A stretch of 64,000 bases of DNA from Archangium violaceum (GTDB taxonomy: Bacteria; Myxococcota; Myxococcia; Myxococcales; Myxococcaceae): assembly GCF_016859125.1 (NCBI RefSeq), contig NZ_CP069338.1, positions 3,969,501 through 4,033,500 of the forward strand, in the 5' to 3' direction. A program made the position numbers and the translations under genes. This document shows, piece by piece, positions 56,329 through 64,000 of the stretch (positions are counted from its first letter, which is position 1; every line of letters begins with the position of its first letter). The notes under the pieces are model-generated. The model saw only the letters and a program-made list of their open reading frames with translations, was not told the origin of the DNA and searched no databases.

Positions 56329-56862
56329 ATGCCGCAGCCGCAGAAGGTTCTCCTGCTGGTTTCCGTGGGTGGCCCACCACCAGTGGTCCTCCGGGAATTG
56401 GAGGACCCCATTTTACTGCAGCTCGGCGTGCGCTCCGTCGTGAGCAAGACGGTCCTCCCGACGCCCACCTACGCCTTCAACAAGGACCGGGGCCAGTACC
56501 ACTGCAACGCCATCATGCGCCGGCTGGCGACGGTGCTGGAGCCGGGGCACTCCTTCGTCCTGGGCGTCACGGACGTGGACCTCTTCGTGCCGGACTCGCC
56601 CTTCATCCTGGGTGAGGCGGACCGGGAGTCCCGGAGCGCGGTGCTGAGCCTGGCCCGGCTGCGCCAGGGCGCCGACGCCGAGCAGCTCCGGCGCCGGCTC
56701 CAGGTGGAAGCCGTCCACCTGGCGGGGCACCTGCTGGGGCTGTCCTTCTGCGAGGACGCCCGGTGCGTGATGTTCTTCGCCCAGGTGCAGCAGGATTGTG
56801 ATCGCAAGCAGATGTCGCTCTGCAACAACTGCCGCAACGAGCTCAACAAGCTGAACCGCTAG
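56329..56862 (+). CDS. amzA: Archaemetzincin-like protein lacking catalytic residues
   Basis: A 177-residue protein of the archaemetzincin family (zinc metallopeptidases of archaea and some bacteria). Family features are strong: GQYHCNAIM, GVTDVDLFVPD, FILGEADRESRSAVLSLARL. The structural-zinc cysteines survive (C141, C146, C165, C168; CxxxxCxM pattern at 141-148). But the catalytic motif HExxHxxGxxH reads HLAGHLLGLSF: position 131, normally Glu, is Leu, and the third ligand His at 140 is Phe. Only H130 and H134 remain. It is probably not a peptidase in its usual form. The ATG at 56329 has GGTGG upstream; 56308 is an alternative. tRNA-Gln lies just before it. Confidence 0.85.
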   Translation: MPQPQKVLLLVSVGGPPPVVLRELEDPILLQLGVRSVVSKTVLPTPTYAFNKDRGQYHCNAIMRRLATVLEPGHSFVLGVTDVDLFVPDSPFILGEADRESRSAVLSLARLRQGADAEQLRRRLQVEAVHLAGHLLGLSFCEDARCVMFFAQVQQDCDRKQMSLCNNCRNELNKLNR

Positions 56863-56961
56863 CCGCGCCGGCCCGGGCGCGCGCCCTCTCCCTTCTCGTG
56901 CTTGAATGCCGCGCGCGCATGGACGTCTCCATGCGGGCCGGAAACACAGGAGCACGAGCGT

Positions 56962-57942
56962 ATGAAGGCGTTGTTGCGGATTGTCGGGCTGGTGGCGGCC
57001 GCGGGGCTGGCCGCATGTGAGCCCATTGATGTGGATCTCGGTGGTGGTGGCGGGGCGGGCGGCGCCTTCAGTCGCGGCTTCGTCTTCGTGCGTGGCGACA
57101 GCGCCAGCACGCGTAACGTCTTCGCCGTGGACGACAGCGGGGACCCGAACACCCCCCTGCAGCTGACCACCCAGGGCGGGGCCTACAGCCCCACGGTGTC
57201 GCGCAACGGCCGGTCCGTGGCCTTCATCCACAGGACGGGCTCCGTCCACGAGCTGCAGGTGGTGCCCACCACCGGCCAGGGTCAGCCCTCCACGGTGTTT
57301 TCCAGCACGAGCACCGCCTGCACGGGAGGTTGCACCAACTTCCGTCACCCCACCTTCAGCCCGAATGGTCAGACGATCGTCTTCACCCTGGACAGGGGCT
57401 CCGTCACGCAGCTGGCCCGGGTCAACGCGGACGGCAGCGGCTTCCAGCTCATCCCCAACAGCTCCAACTACTTCTTCGGCCCGACCTCCTTCACGTCGGA
57501 CGGGTTGGGCCTCATCGCGGCGGGGAGCAGCTACTCCCGGAGCGAGTTCGAGTACCTGCTCCATGTGAACCTGGCGAACGGTCTGACCAATGTGGTCGCC
57601 AACGTCCAGGGCGCCGATGGGGCGCAGGTCATCCTCTCGCGCGTCGCGGTGTCCCCGGATGGGTCGAGGGTCGCCTTCGATGCCCGCACCAGCAGCGGCT
57701 CGCGCATCTTCGTGGGCACCATCGACGGCCAGCAGCAGATCTTCGACATCACCCAGGTGACCGGGAAGCTCGGGGTGACGGACACCTATCCCAGCTGGCG
57801 CGGCAACGCCGAGCTCGGCTTCCTCTCCGATGATGGCGGCAGCGACAACATCTACCGCGTCAGCGCCTCGTCCGTGCGCGGCTCGGGCAACCTCGTGCTC
57901 GTCGTCCCGAAGGCCATGGAGCCCTCCTACGGCGGACAGTAG
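56962..57942 (+). CDS. TolB-like propeller lipoprotein
   Basis: Predicted 326-residue lipoprotein (signal ending LAACEP). The mature part begins with a Gly-rich linker (DLGGGGGAGGAF) and then has PD40/TolB-like propeller units: YSPTVSRNGRSVAFIHR, RHPTFSPNGQTIVFTLD, VAVSPDGSRVAFDARTSSG, and YPSWRGNAELGFLSDDGG. Such propellers mediate protein contacts at the outer membrane or bind small ligands. The ATG at 56962 has AGGAG upstream. A strong terminator follows. Function unknown. Confidence 0.82.
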   Translation: MKALLRIVGLVAAAGLAACEPIDVDLGGGGGAGGAFSRGFVFVRGDSASTRNVFAVDDSGDPNTPLQLTTQGGAYSPTVSRNGRSVAFIHRTGSVHELQVVPTTGQGQPSTVFSSTSTACTGGCTNFRHPTFSPNGQTIVFTLDRGSVTQLARVNADGSGFQLIPNSSNYFFGPTSFTSDGLGLIAAGSSYSRSEFEYLLHVNLANGLTNVVANVQGADGAQVILSRVAVSPDGSRVAFDARTSSGSRIFVGTIDGQQQIFDITQVTGKLGVTDTYPSWRGNAELGFLSDDGGSDNIYRVSASSVRGSGNLVLVVPKAMEPSYGGQ

Positions 57943-57965
57943 TCACCTCGCGTCCTGATGCACGA

Positions 57966-58007
57966 AGGCCCGGGGACCCTCTCTTGGGGTCTCCGGGCCT
58001 TTCTCTT
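57966..58007 (+). terminator. Rho-independent terminator
   Basis: AGGCCCGGGGACCC and GGGGTCTCCGGGCCT form a near-perfect stem around CTCTT, followed by TTCTCTT. It lies 24 bases after the propeller lipoprotein stop. Confidence 0.8.
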
Positions 58008-58028
58008 GGTGCGGCACGGGGTGGCACG

Positions 58029-58063
58029 TACCCTCACCCCGTCCCTCTCCCAGGGGGAGAGGG
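58029..58063 (-). repeat. Interspersed palindromic repeat, copy 4
   Basis: TACCCTCACCCCGT then CCCTCTCCC-AGG-GGGAGAGGG, the same core and tail in the orientation of copy 3, between the propeller lipoprotein and the Fe-S oxidoreductase gene. Confidence 0.75.
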
Positions 58064-58083
58064 GTGCTGTCCGGGGATGACGA

Positions 58084-60282
58084 CTACTCGGGCTTGGCGC
58101 TCACCGCGACGCTCGGCGCCACCGTGCCGGTGCCCGTCTTCACCTCCAGGGCGTCCGCCACCAGCTCCGTGATGTCCTTCACCTTGATGAGCTCCTCGCG
58201 GCCCGTGTCGTTCACCGCGTCCTTGAGCATCGTCGAGCAGAACGGGCACGCCACCGCCACGATGCCCTTGCCCCCCGGCTCCTTGTAGTCGCCCACCTGC
58301 CCCGGCTTCTGCTTGTCCGTGGCCGACGGGTACGGCGTGTTCGGATCCTCCGCGTGCTTGAGCGTCAGCGCCGCCTCGTTGAGCCGGTTGTGGTTGATGC
58401 GCGTGCCGATGTGCTCCTCCATCCACATCCGCCCGCCACCCGCGCCGCAGCAGAAGCCCTCGCGCTTGCTGCGCTGCATCTCCACCACCTCGAGCCCCGG
58501 AATCGCCTTCAGCACCTCGCGCGGCGCGTCGTACACCCCGTTGTGCCGGCCCAGGTAGCACGGGTCGTGGTACGTCAGCTTCTCGTTCATCACCGCGGAG
58601 AGCTTGATGCGCTTCTCCTTCAGCAGGTCATTGATGAGCTGCGTGTGGTTGATGACGCGGTACTCGCCGCCGAACTCCGGGTACTCGTTCTTGATGGTGT
58701 TGAAGCAGTGCGGGCACTGGGTGATGACCGCCTTCACGCCCATCGAGTTCCACGTCTCGACGTTCGTCTTCGCCATCGTCTGGTACAGGTACTCGTTGCC
58801 CAGGCGGCGCGCCGTGTCGCCGTTGCACATCTCCTGCTTGGACAGCGTCGCGAAGCTCACGCCGGCCTCGCGCAGAATCTTCACCAGCGCCCGGCTCACC
58901 TTCTTCTGCTTGTCGTCGTAGCTGCCCGCGCAGCCCACGAAGAAGAGGTACTCGTACGGGCCGCCGCCATCACCCCACGTGGGCAGCGCCAGGTCCTCCG
59001 CCCACTCGTCGCGCCGGTCCTGGCCCAGGCCCCAGGGGTTGCCCTGGCGCTCGATGCCCTCGAACACGCGCTGGATTTCCGGCGGGAAGTCCGCCTTCAC
59101 CTGCACCTGGTAGCGGCGCATGTCGATGAGGCGCGGCACGTTCTCGATGAACACCGGGCAGGCCGTCTCGCACCAGCCGCAGCTCGTGCACGCCCACACC
59201 GTCTCCGCCTTCAGCGCGCTGCCGATGATCTCCGGCAGCGGCTCCGTGGTGCCCGAGGGACCCCGGCCCTCCTCCACCCACATCTGGTGGTCCCAGATCC
59301 AGTGCTTCAGGTCCTGGTTCACGCCCTTGTGCGTGAGCGGCTTGCCGGTGATGTACGTGGGGCAGTGCGTCTGGCAGCGGCCGCACTCGGTGCACGAGTA
59401 CAGGTCCATGCCCTGCTTCCACGTGAGGTCCTTCACCGTCGCGGTGCCGAACTCCTCCTTCTCCAGGTTGGGCGTGGGCAGCTTCGCGCTCTGCGTGTTG
59501 CGCTGACCCTGGCCCAGGCGCAGGAAGAAGACGTTGGGCAGGCCCGTGATCACGTGGAAGTGCTTGCCCCACGGCAGGAAGTTGAGGAACGCCAGCACGA
59601 TGGAGAGGTGGATCCAGAAGCCCGCCACGCCCAGCACGTGCGCCGCGGTGTAGCCCAGCGGCCTCATCGCCATGCCCACCACGCTGGTGGCCGGCTCCCA
59701 CCACACGAAGTTGCTCGTGGCCAGCGGCATCGACTGCTCACGCGGCACCATGTGGCTGCCACCGAAGAGGAACTCGGTGATCATCAGGCCGGAGATGAAG
59801 CCGAGGATGAGGTAGGCCTCCCAGGACGGGCTCATGCGGTCCGGCTTCACGAGGGCGCGCGCGTAGACGAAGTAGGCGCAGCCCAGCAGCGCGCCCACCG
59901 CCACCAGATCCTTGGCCAGCAGGTACAGCTTGTAGACGGAGAGCAGCGCCGGGTGGGCCGCCCAGAACGGGTCCGTCAGGTCCGTGAGCAGCACCAGCGC
60001 CGTCTCGGAGAAGCCCATCACGAACAGCATGACGGTGCGCAGCGCCAGCACCAGGAACGCCGCGAAGATGAGCACGTGCATGAGGCCCGGAGTGAACTCC
60101 TCCGGATCCACCATGCGCTTCTGCCCCAGGCCGAAGCGGAGCAGCGCGGCGGCACGCTGGGGAATGTTGTCGAGCCGGTTCTCCGGCTTCATCGCCAGCA
60201 GGACGCCAATGCGTCCGGCCATGGTCATGACGAAGACGGAGACTCCGACTGCGAGGAGGAGACCTGTGATGATGGGACTCAT
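58084..60282 (-). CDS. Membrane Fe-S oxidoreductase (ETF:menaquinone type)
   Basis: A 732-residue protein. About six transmembrane helices occupy the first 260 residues. Then come two 4Fe-4S ferredoxin motifs (SCTECGRCQTHCP and ACTSCGWCETACP) and two cysteine-rich CCG domains (TQCPHCFNT, YHDPCYLGRHNG, GFCCGAGGGRMWMEE, ACPFCSTM) related to heterodisulfide reductase subunit B. This layout matches the membrane oxidoreductases that pass electrons from electron-transfer flavoprotein to menaquinone in fatty acid or amino acid oxidation. No etfAB genes are adjacent. The ATG at 60282 is where the hydrophobic region begins; the ribosome site is weak. Confidence 0.86.
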   Translation of the reverse strand: MSPIITGLLLAVGVSVFVMTMAGRIGVLLAMKPENRLDNIPQRAAALLRFGLGQKRMVDPEEFTPGLMHVLIFAAFLVLALRTVMLFVMGFSETALVLLTDLTDPFWAAHPALLSVYKLYLLAKDLVAVGALLGCAYFVYARALVKPDRMSPSWEAYLILGFISGLMITEFLFGGSHMVPREQSMPLATSNFVWWEPATSVVGMAMRPLGYTAAHVLGVAGFWIHLSIVLAFLNFLPWGKHFHVITGLPNVFFLRLGQGQRNTQSAKLPTPNLEKEEFGTATVKDLTWKQGMDLYSCTECGRCQTHCPTYITGKPLTHKGVNQDLKHWIWDHQMWVEEGRGPSGTTEPLPEIIGSALKAETVWACTSCGWCETACPVFIENVPRLIDMRRYQVQVKADFPPEIQRVFEGIERQGNPWGLGQDRRDEWAEDLALPTWGDGGGPYEYLFFVGCAGSYDDKQKKVSRALVKILREAGVSFATLSKQEMCNGDTARRLGNEYLYQTMAKTNVETWNSMGVKAVITQCPHCFNTIKNEYPEFGGEYRVINHTQLINDLLKEKRIKLSAVMNEKLTYHDPCYLGRHNGVYDAPREVLKAIPGLEVVEMQRSKREGFCCGAGGGRMWMEEHIGTRINHNRLNEAALTLKHAEDPNTPYPSATDKQKPGQVGDYKEPGGKGIVAVACPFCSTMLKDAVNDTGREELIKVKDITELVADALEVKTGTGTVAPSVAVSAKPE

Positions 60283-60805
60283 GGCGGTTCGGTGGACCTC
60301 GCGAGGGCCCGCGCGGTCGGGGAGACCCGGATGGCGCGCTGCGGCAATGCTGTAACCCTGCAACCCTAACAAGGTTGATTCCCGAATCAAGCACCTGTCC
60401 GGGGTCGGGGCGGCGGTGGTTCTACTCCATGCGTGGCCCGCTCGTAGCCCTGACGGGCCCAACGTTCACGGTCCAACCCTCCCGTGCTCCCCGGGTGCGT
60501 GCCGCGAAGCACCCCCGGTCGCTCCTCGGGCAATCCTGGTCGCCGCGCGGCCGGGCGAGGCTCCCGCTCGGCGCATCTGGAGCACGGTGCGGGCGGGCTT
60601 CCACGAACAATTGTGTAAAAGCAAGCAGGCGTGCACTACCCGACGTAGCTGGCCGGTTTGAAGGCCAAGGGCTTTACAGCGGGTCCAGCAGTGGGCACCC
60701 TGTTCGGTAAATCGGTCAACGACGTAGGGAAGGGGCTCCACATGGGGTGGGCCCCCGGAGACCGAACGGGGGGGCGCCTCGAGGAGCGCGTCCAGGAGAA
60801 GGCCC
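60283..60805. other. Divergent intergenic region
   Basis: About 520 bases between the Fe-S oxidoreductase and the small acidic peptide gene. No coding frame persuades me. It should carry both promoters; I could not pick out clear -35/-10 pairs. It contains several GC-rich stretches without long inverted repeats. Confidence 0.45.
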
Positions 60806-60967
60806 ATGGTGCACGACGACACGACGTACATGGATGACGAGGGCTTGGAGTACGTCGTTCCCGGTGGTGAGGACGAGGATTCGGGTTCCATCATGACGGT
60901 GCGGGCCACCACCGGTGGCCGGCTGTGGGGCGCCGATGAGGCCTACGGCGGTTACGACGCCGATTAG
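60806..60967 (+). CDS. Small acidic peptide (53 residues)
   Basis: A short open frame with AGGAGAAGG five to six bases before its ATG, 53 residues, and a perfect 10-11 bp hairpin right after its stop. The peptide is strongly acidic (about 15 Asp/Glu against 2 Arg), with a middle stretch VVPGGEDEDSG and a C-terminal part rich in Gly, Tyr and Trp (ATTGGRLWGADEAYGGYDAD). No cysteine, no transmembrane segment. The composition is unlike random non-coding frames of this genome. It could be a small regulator, an acidic partner of the next two genes, or a peptide precursor; I do not recognise the family. Confidence 0.5.
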   Translation: MVHDDTTYMDDEGLEYVVPGGEDEDSGSIMTVRATTGGRLWGADEAYGGYDAD

Positions 60968-60973
60968 TGCCAG

Positions 60974-61001
60974 GCCCCCGCGTCGGGGATGACGCGGGGG
61001 C
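60974..61001 (+). terminator. Perfect hairpin after the small peptide gene
   Basis: GCCCCCGCGTC and GACGCGGGGGC pair over 11 bp around GGGGAT, seven bases after the stop. There is no T-run, so it may attenuate rather than fully stop transcription towards the ATPase gene. Confidence 0.55.
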
Positions 61002-61007
61002 GGCAGT

Positions 61008-62564
61008 GTGACACGCGGGAGCGCGCGTCTTCCCGTCGAGCCGGTGCCGGGCACCCGTTCCGGGGATGGAATCCGCGGCTGCGTGTATCTTCCCACCCAC
61101 GTGGGGTTTCCGAGCGAATCGAGTCCGAGTGGAGCCGCGCCGCCAGGGCGGAGTGTCACGGAGTGTCCCGAGGAGGAGCGCTCGGCCTTCGACCGGTTGC
61201 TGCCCGCGCTGAAGGAGGCGTACCGGCGCAACGCGGGCAAGGCGTGGACGGCCGGGGAGCTCGGTGAGCTGTCGGGCCTGCCCGAGGCGGAGGTGGCTCG
61301 CACCCTGGAGTTGTTCGCCTCGGAGCTGGCGCTCGCGGAGGTCCTCTTCGGGGATGACGCGGGTCTCGTCGGAGCCATCCAGCTCTCGCCCTCCGTACTG
61401 GAGACGGAGCCCTTCGCGTCCGTGCGCGCGTGGCTCGGCGCCCAGGGGCCGCTGGAGGAGCCGCTTCGTCTCACCGGGCTGCGCGTGGACGGCTACCGGG
61501 GGCTGGAGGGGCTGGAGGCGCGCCTCGGTGCCCTGACCGTCCTCACGGGTGAGCCGGGCTCGGGCAAGTCCGCGCTCCTCGAATGTCTGGAGCTGCTGTC
61601 CCGCGCGGTGGTGGAGCCGCTCCCTTCGGGGCCGCACTCGCGCGTGCCCGGGCGCCTCCACCTGTCCCCCTGCGTCACGAGCGGCGCCAGCCGGGCCTTC
61701 CGGTATTCGGTGAGCCTCGGCGGGCCCGTGGGTTCGCCCCGCGTCACCTCGGAGCGCTTCGCCTGTGTGGAGACGGATGCGCGCGGCCAGGAGTCGGAGG
61801 CCTTCGTGTTCCTCGACTTCCAGAACGGCCAGGGCACGGTGCGCACCGTGACGTGGGAGCCCCCTCGGCCCCGCGTGCTGTCGGCGTCCCGTGGGGTGCC
61901 TCCGGACTCGCTCGCGCTGCGTGGGGCGCTGGAGCCCGCCCTGGGCTCCGCCGCCAGCTTCCGCGCGTTCCTCTCCGGCTGGCGCTTCTACCCGGGCTTC
62001 GACGTCTCGCGCGGCGCGGCGCTCCGGCGCCCCGTCCCCTCGGAGCCCGAGCCCGTGCTGGCGGTGGATGGCTCCAACCTGAGCGCCGTGCTCTTCCACC
62101 TGATGGTGGAGTGCCCCGAGCGCTGGCGCGAGCTCGAGGCGTCTCTGCGCGAGGCCCTTCCGTCCTTCCTCTCGCTCTCGGTGAAGCCCCGGGGCGGGCC
62201 GGGCACCGTGCTCGGCGTCTGGCGCGAGGCCGGCGTGCGGGACGAGCTGACGCTGGCGGACCTCTCGGACGGGACGCTGCGCCTGCTGTGCCTGGCGGCG
62301 CTGTGCCTGTCTCCTCTCAAGGCACCCCTGGTGGGCCTCGACGGGCCCGAGCTGGGGCTCCACCCGCGCTTGCTGCCCGTGCTCGCGCGGCTGCTGCGGC
62401 GGGCCTCGGCCGAGACCCAGGTGCTCGTGGCCACGCAGTCGCCCGAGCTGCTCGCCGGGTTGCCACCCGACTCGGTGGCCGTGATGCGGCGGGTGGCGGG
62501 GCTCGCGGTGTTTTCCGGGCCCGGGTCGGGGCGGGCGGATGGGGTGGAAGGGACCCGCTCGTAG
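61008..62564 (+). CDS. RecF/ABC-like AAA ATPase with N-terminal helical domain
   Basis: Predicted ATPase of up to 518 residues. The N-terminal 150 residues include a helical stretch (RLLPALKEAYRRNAGKAWTA; ELSGLPEAEVARTLELFASE) that resembles a winged-helix domain. The ATPase core has Walker A GEPGSGKSALL (about residue 180), an ABC-type signature LADLSDGTLRLL, Walker B VGLDGPELGLHP and the D-loop/His region VATQSPELL. The overall type is that of the RecF/SMC-like AAA_21 proteins seen in defence and regulation. The start is uncertain (GTG at 61008; the conserved part begins later). It precedes the VWA gene on the same strand. Confidence 0.75.
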   Translation: MTRGSARLPVEPVPGTRSGDGIRGCVYLPTHVGFPSESSPSGAAPPGRSVTECPEEERSAFDRLLPALKEAYRRNAGKAWTAGELGELSGLPEAEVARTLELFASELALAEVLFGDDAGLVGAIQLSPSVLETEPFASVRAWLGAQGPLEEPLRLTGLRVDGYRGLEGLEARLGALTVLTGEPGSGKSALLECLELLSRAVVEPLPSGPHSRVPGRLHLSPCVTSGASRAFRYSVSLGGPVGSPRVTSERFACVETDARGQESEAFVFLDFQNGQGTVRTVTWEPPRPRVLSASRGVPPDSLALRGALEPALGSAASFRAFLSGWRFYPGFDVSRGAALRRPVPSEPEPVLAVDGSNLSAVLFHLMVECPERWRELEASLREALPSFLSLSVKPRGGPGTVLGVWREAGVRDELTLADLSDGTLRLLCLAALCLSPLKAPLVGLDGPELGLHPRLLPVLARLLRRASAETQVLVATQSPELLAGLPPDSVAVMRRVAGLAVFSGPGSGRADGVEGTRS

Positions 62565-62676
62565 CCGGGGGATTCTCGGGGCCTCCGAGTTGCGATGAAG
62601 GGGGCCAGGTCGGCGATACTGGAGGGACGCGGTAGCGGCGGGGTGCGCACACGTGCCTCGCGCGGAGGAAGAAGCA

Positions 62677-63915
62677 ATGAAGCTGACGGCCTGGGCGGTC
62701 GAGCGCGATGGTGAGCGTGGTCGGGATGTGCATCTGCTCGTCAACGTGGAGGCCGAGACGGACGCCCCCCGCGCGCCGGTGGCGGTGAACCTCGCGTTGG
62801 ACCGGAGCGCCTCCATGCGGGGCGCGCCCCTGGCCGCGGCGGTGGAGGCCGCGCAGTTGCTCGTCGAGCGCGCGGGGTCGAAGGACTACCTCGGGCTGCT
62901 CGCCTTCGACGGTGTCCCCGAGCAGCTCGAGCCGCTGCGCCTCATGGACTCGGACGCGCGGGCGGACCTCTCCGAGAGCCTCTCCCTGCTGCAGGCCGGC
63001 GAGGGCACCGCGCTGCACGAGGCGGTGGAGTCGGGTGCCGCCGCCGTGCGCCGGCTGTTCATCCCCGGCGCGCGCCCGAAGATGCTGGTGCTCACCGATG
63101 GAGAGCCCTCGGTGGGACCGCGCTCGCTCTCGGACTTCCGCGCGCTGGGCTCCAAGGTGGCCGAGTCTGGAATCACGGTGCACGCGCTGGGACTGGGGCG
63201 GCACTACCTGCCGGAGATTCTCGAGGCGCTCACCGGCCCCTCGGGCACGGGCTTCACCCACGTGGATGACGCGGAGGGCTTGCCCGTGGCCGCCGCGGGT
63301 CTGGTGGCCGAGCTCTTCGGCGAGGTGGGCACGGAGGCGCGTGTGCACGTGCGCCCCTCCGGCTTCTCCGAGTTGCAGTGCCGCCACCGCTACCTGGCGC
63401 GCGTGGAGGGGGACTCGCTGAGCGCGGGGTTGGGCTCGCTCTCACATGCCTTCCCGCGGCGGGCGCTCTTCACCGGGCGGCTGGAGCTGGCGGACTGGTC
63501 GCTCGGGGTGACGACCACGTGGACGCAGAATGGCGACACGCGGCGGGTGGCGGTGCCAGTGCAGCGCGTGCTGCCGGACAGCCCCGAGGGCCGCTTCATC
63601 CGCGCGGTGGGCGCGGAGCTGGACCTGGTGTCGGCCGAGTCGGTGGCGTGGAAGGCGCTGATGCGGCGCAACCCGGCGGCGGCCGAACAGTCGCTGCGGG
63701 CGGCCGAGGAGGCGCTGCGCGAGCTGGTGCGGCTGGGGGTGGACGAGGTGCCGGCGAAGCGGCACGTGGAGCGGCTGGCGGATCTGAAGCTGGCGGTGGA
63801 GCGGCGCACGGGCGAGTTGCCGGCGCTGCTGGTGCGACGGGCCCGGGCCGCGGACGCGCGCACGGGACTGAGCATCATCCAGCCCGCGGTGCCCGCGCGG
63901 AAGGCCGGCAACTGA
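62677..63915 (+). CDS. von Willebrand A domain protein
   Basis: A 412-residue protein with a VWA domain at about residues 35-215 and an all-beta/helical C-terminal region. The metal-ion-dependent adhesion site is intact: D-x-S-x-S in ALDRSASM, the threonine in GEGTALHEA, and the aspartate in VLTDGEPSVGP. No signal peptide is present, so it is cytoplasmic; such proteins usually bind partner proteins, often AAA ATPases. It follows the ATPase gene by 112 bases and probably works with it. The C-terminal 120 residues are strongly helical and charged. The ATG at 62677 has GGAGGAAGAAG upstream. Confidence 0.82.
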   Translation: MKLTAWAVERDGERGRDVHLLVNVEAETDAPRAPVAVNLALDRSASMRGAPLAAAVEAAQLLVERAGSKDYLGLLAFDGVPEQLEPLRLMDSDARADLSESLSLLQAGEGTALHEAVESGAAAVRRLFIPGARPKMLVLTDGEPSVGPRSLSDFRALGSKVAESGITVHALGLGRHYLPEILEALTGPSGTGFTHVDDAEGLPVAAAGLVAELFGEVGTEARVHVRPSGFSELQCRHRYLARVEGDSLSAGLGSLSHAFPRRALFTGRLELADWSLGVTTTWTQNGDTRRVAVPVQRVLPDSPEGRFIRAVGAELDLVSAESVAWKALMRRNPAAAEQSLRAAEEALRELVRLGVDEVPAKRHVERLADLKLAVERRTGELPALLVRRARAADARTGLSIIQPAVPARKAGN

Positions 63916-64000
63916 TCCTCCGTTCGAGGTCGCTCGGCAAGTGTGCGAGCGGATTTTCTTCCGTGTAACCCCATCGCGGGTTGCCGCGTACCACCCACAC

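Overview
The window is high-GC DNA, coding on both strands, and its gene content points to a myxobacterium of the Cystobacter/Archangium/Myxococcus type. The signs are eukaryote-like Ser/Thr kinases with HRDVSPDN or HRDLKPEN loops, a kinase-AAA-repeat giant, a cyclase-NTPase-repeat giant, many lipoproteins, orphan histidine kinases and a myxobacterial-looking immunity-protein remnant. The organism call is an inference from content only.

Layout. 1-4.7 kb: a zinc-ribbon membrane protein and a Ycf46-type AAA ATPase (minus), then MAPEG, YiaA-type and LysR genes. 5.3-8.7 kb: a tight lipoprotein-mlaE-mlaF-mlaD operon for lipid transport across the envelope. 8.8-15.9 kb: a small membrane protein, an SDR, a WGR-like protein, a GH15 glucosidase, then zwf preceded by an internally deleted 6-phosphogluconate dehydrogenase gene and followed by a short HdeD-like remnant, and a secreted RCC1 propeller. 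16.4-23.7 kb: the cyclase/NTPase giant, an M1 aminopeptidase and a ChaN-like lipoprotein. 23.9-31.1 kb: a GNAT, a class V aminotransferase, a four-gene overlapping two-component cluster, a second GNAT and a membrane protein. 31.2-34.8 kb: gyrB and a zinc alcohol dehydrogenase. 35.1-41.7 kb: a Ser/Thr kinase with PEGA domain, an outer-membrane-like protein, a metallophosphoesterase, a membrane protein and an AT-hook coiled-coil protein. 41.9-48.8 kb: a complete TonB-dependent uptake operon, tonB-exbB-exbD-exbD-receptor-lipoprotein. 49.1-57.9 kb: the kinase-AAA giant, truB, a MASE1 histidine kinase, tRNA-Gln, a catalytically degenerate archaemetzincin and a propeller lipoprotein. 58.1-63.9 kb: a membrane Fe-S oxidoreductase, a small acidic peptide gene ending at a perfect hairpin, a RecF/ABC-like ATPase and a von Willebrand A protein.

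The most remarkable region is 22.30-22.60 kb, between the ChaN-like gene and the aminopeptidase. It holds two tandem tRNA genes in circularly permuted order on the minus strand: in each, the 3' half (T arm, 3' acceptor strand) comes before the 5' half (5' acceptor strand, D arm, anticodon). In both, all acceptor, anticodon and T stems pair once the halves are rejoined. Both units are flanked by the same two short sequences, 26 nt on one side and 17 nt on the other, which lead into strands that pair with each other. This looks like a dedicated permuted-tRNA processing element. From memory such genes are known in archaea and algae; I know of no bacterial example with this architecture.

Other structure: four copies of a palindromic interspersed repeat (one of which encodes the C-terminus of a protein), three gene remnants, and shared GTGACGAA-type motifs upstream of the two giant signalling genes.
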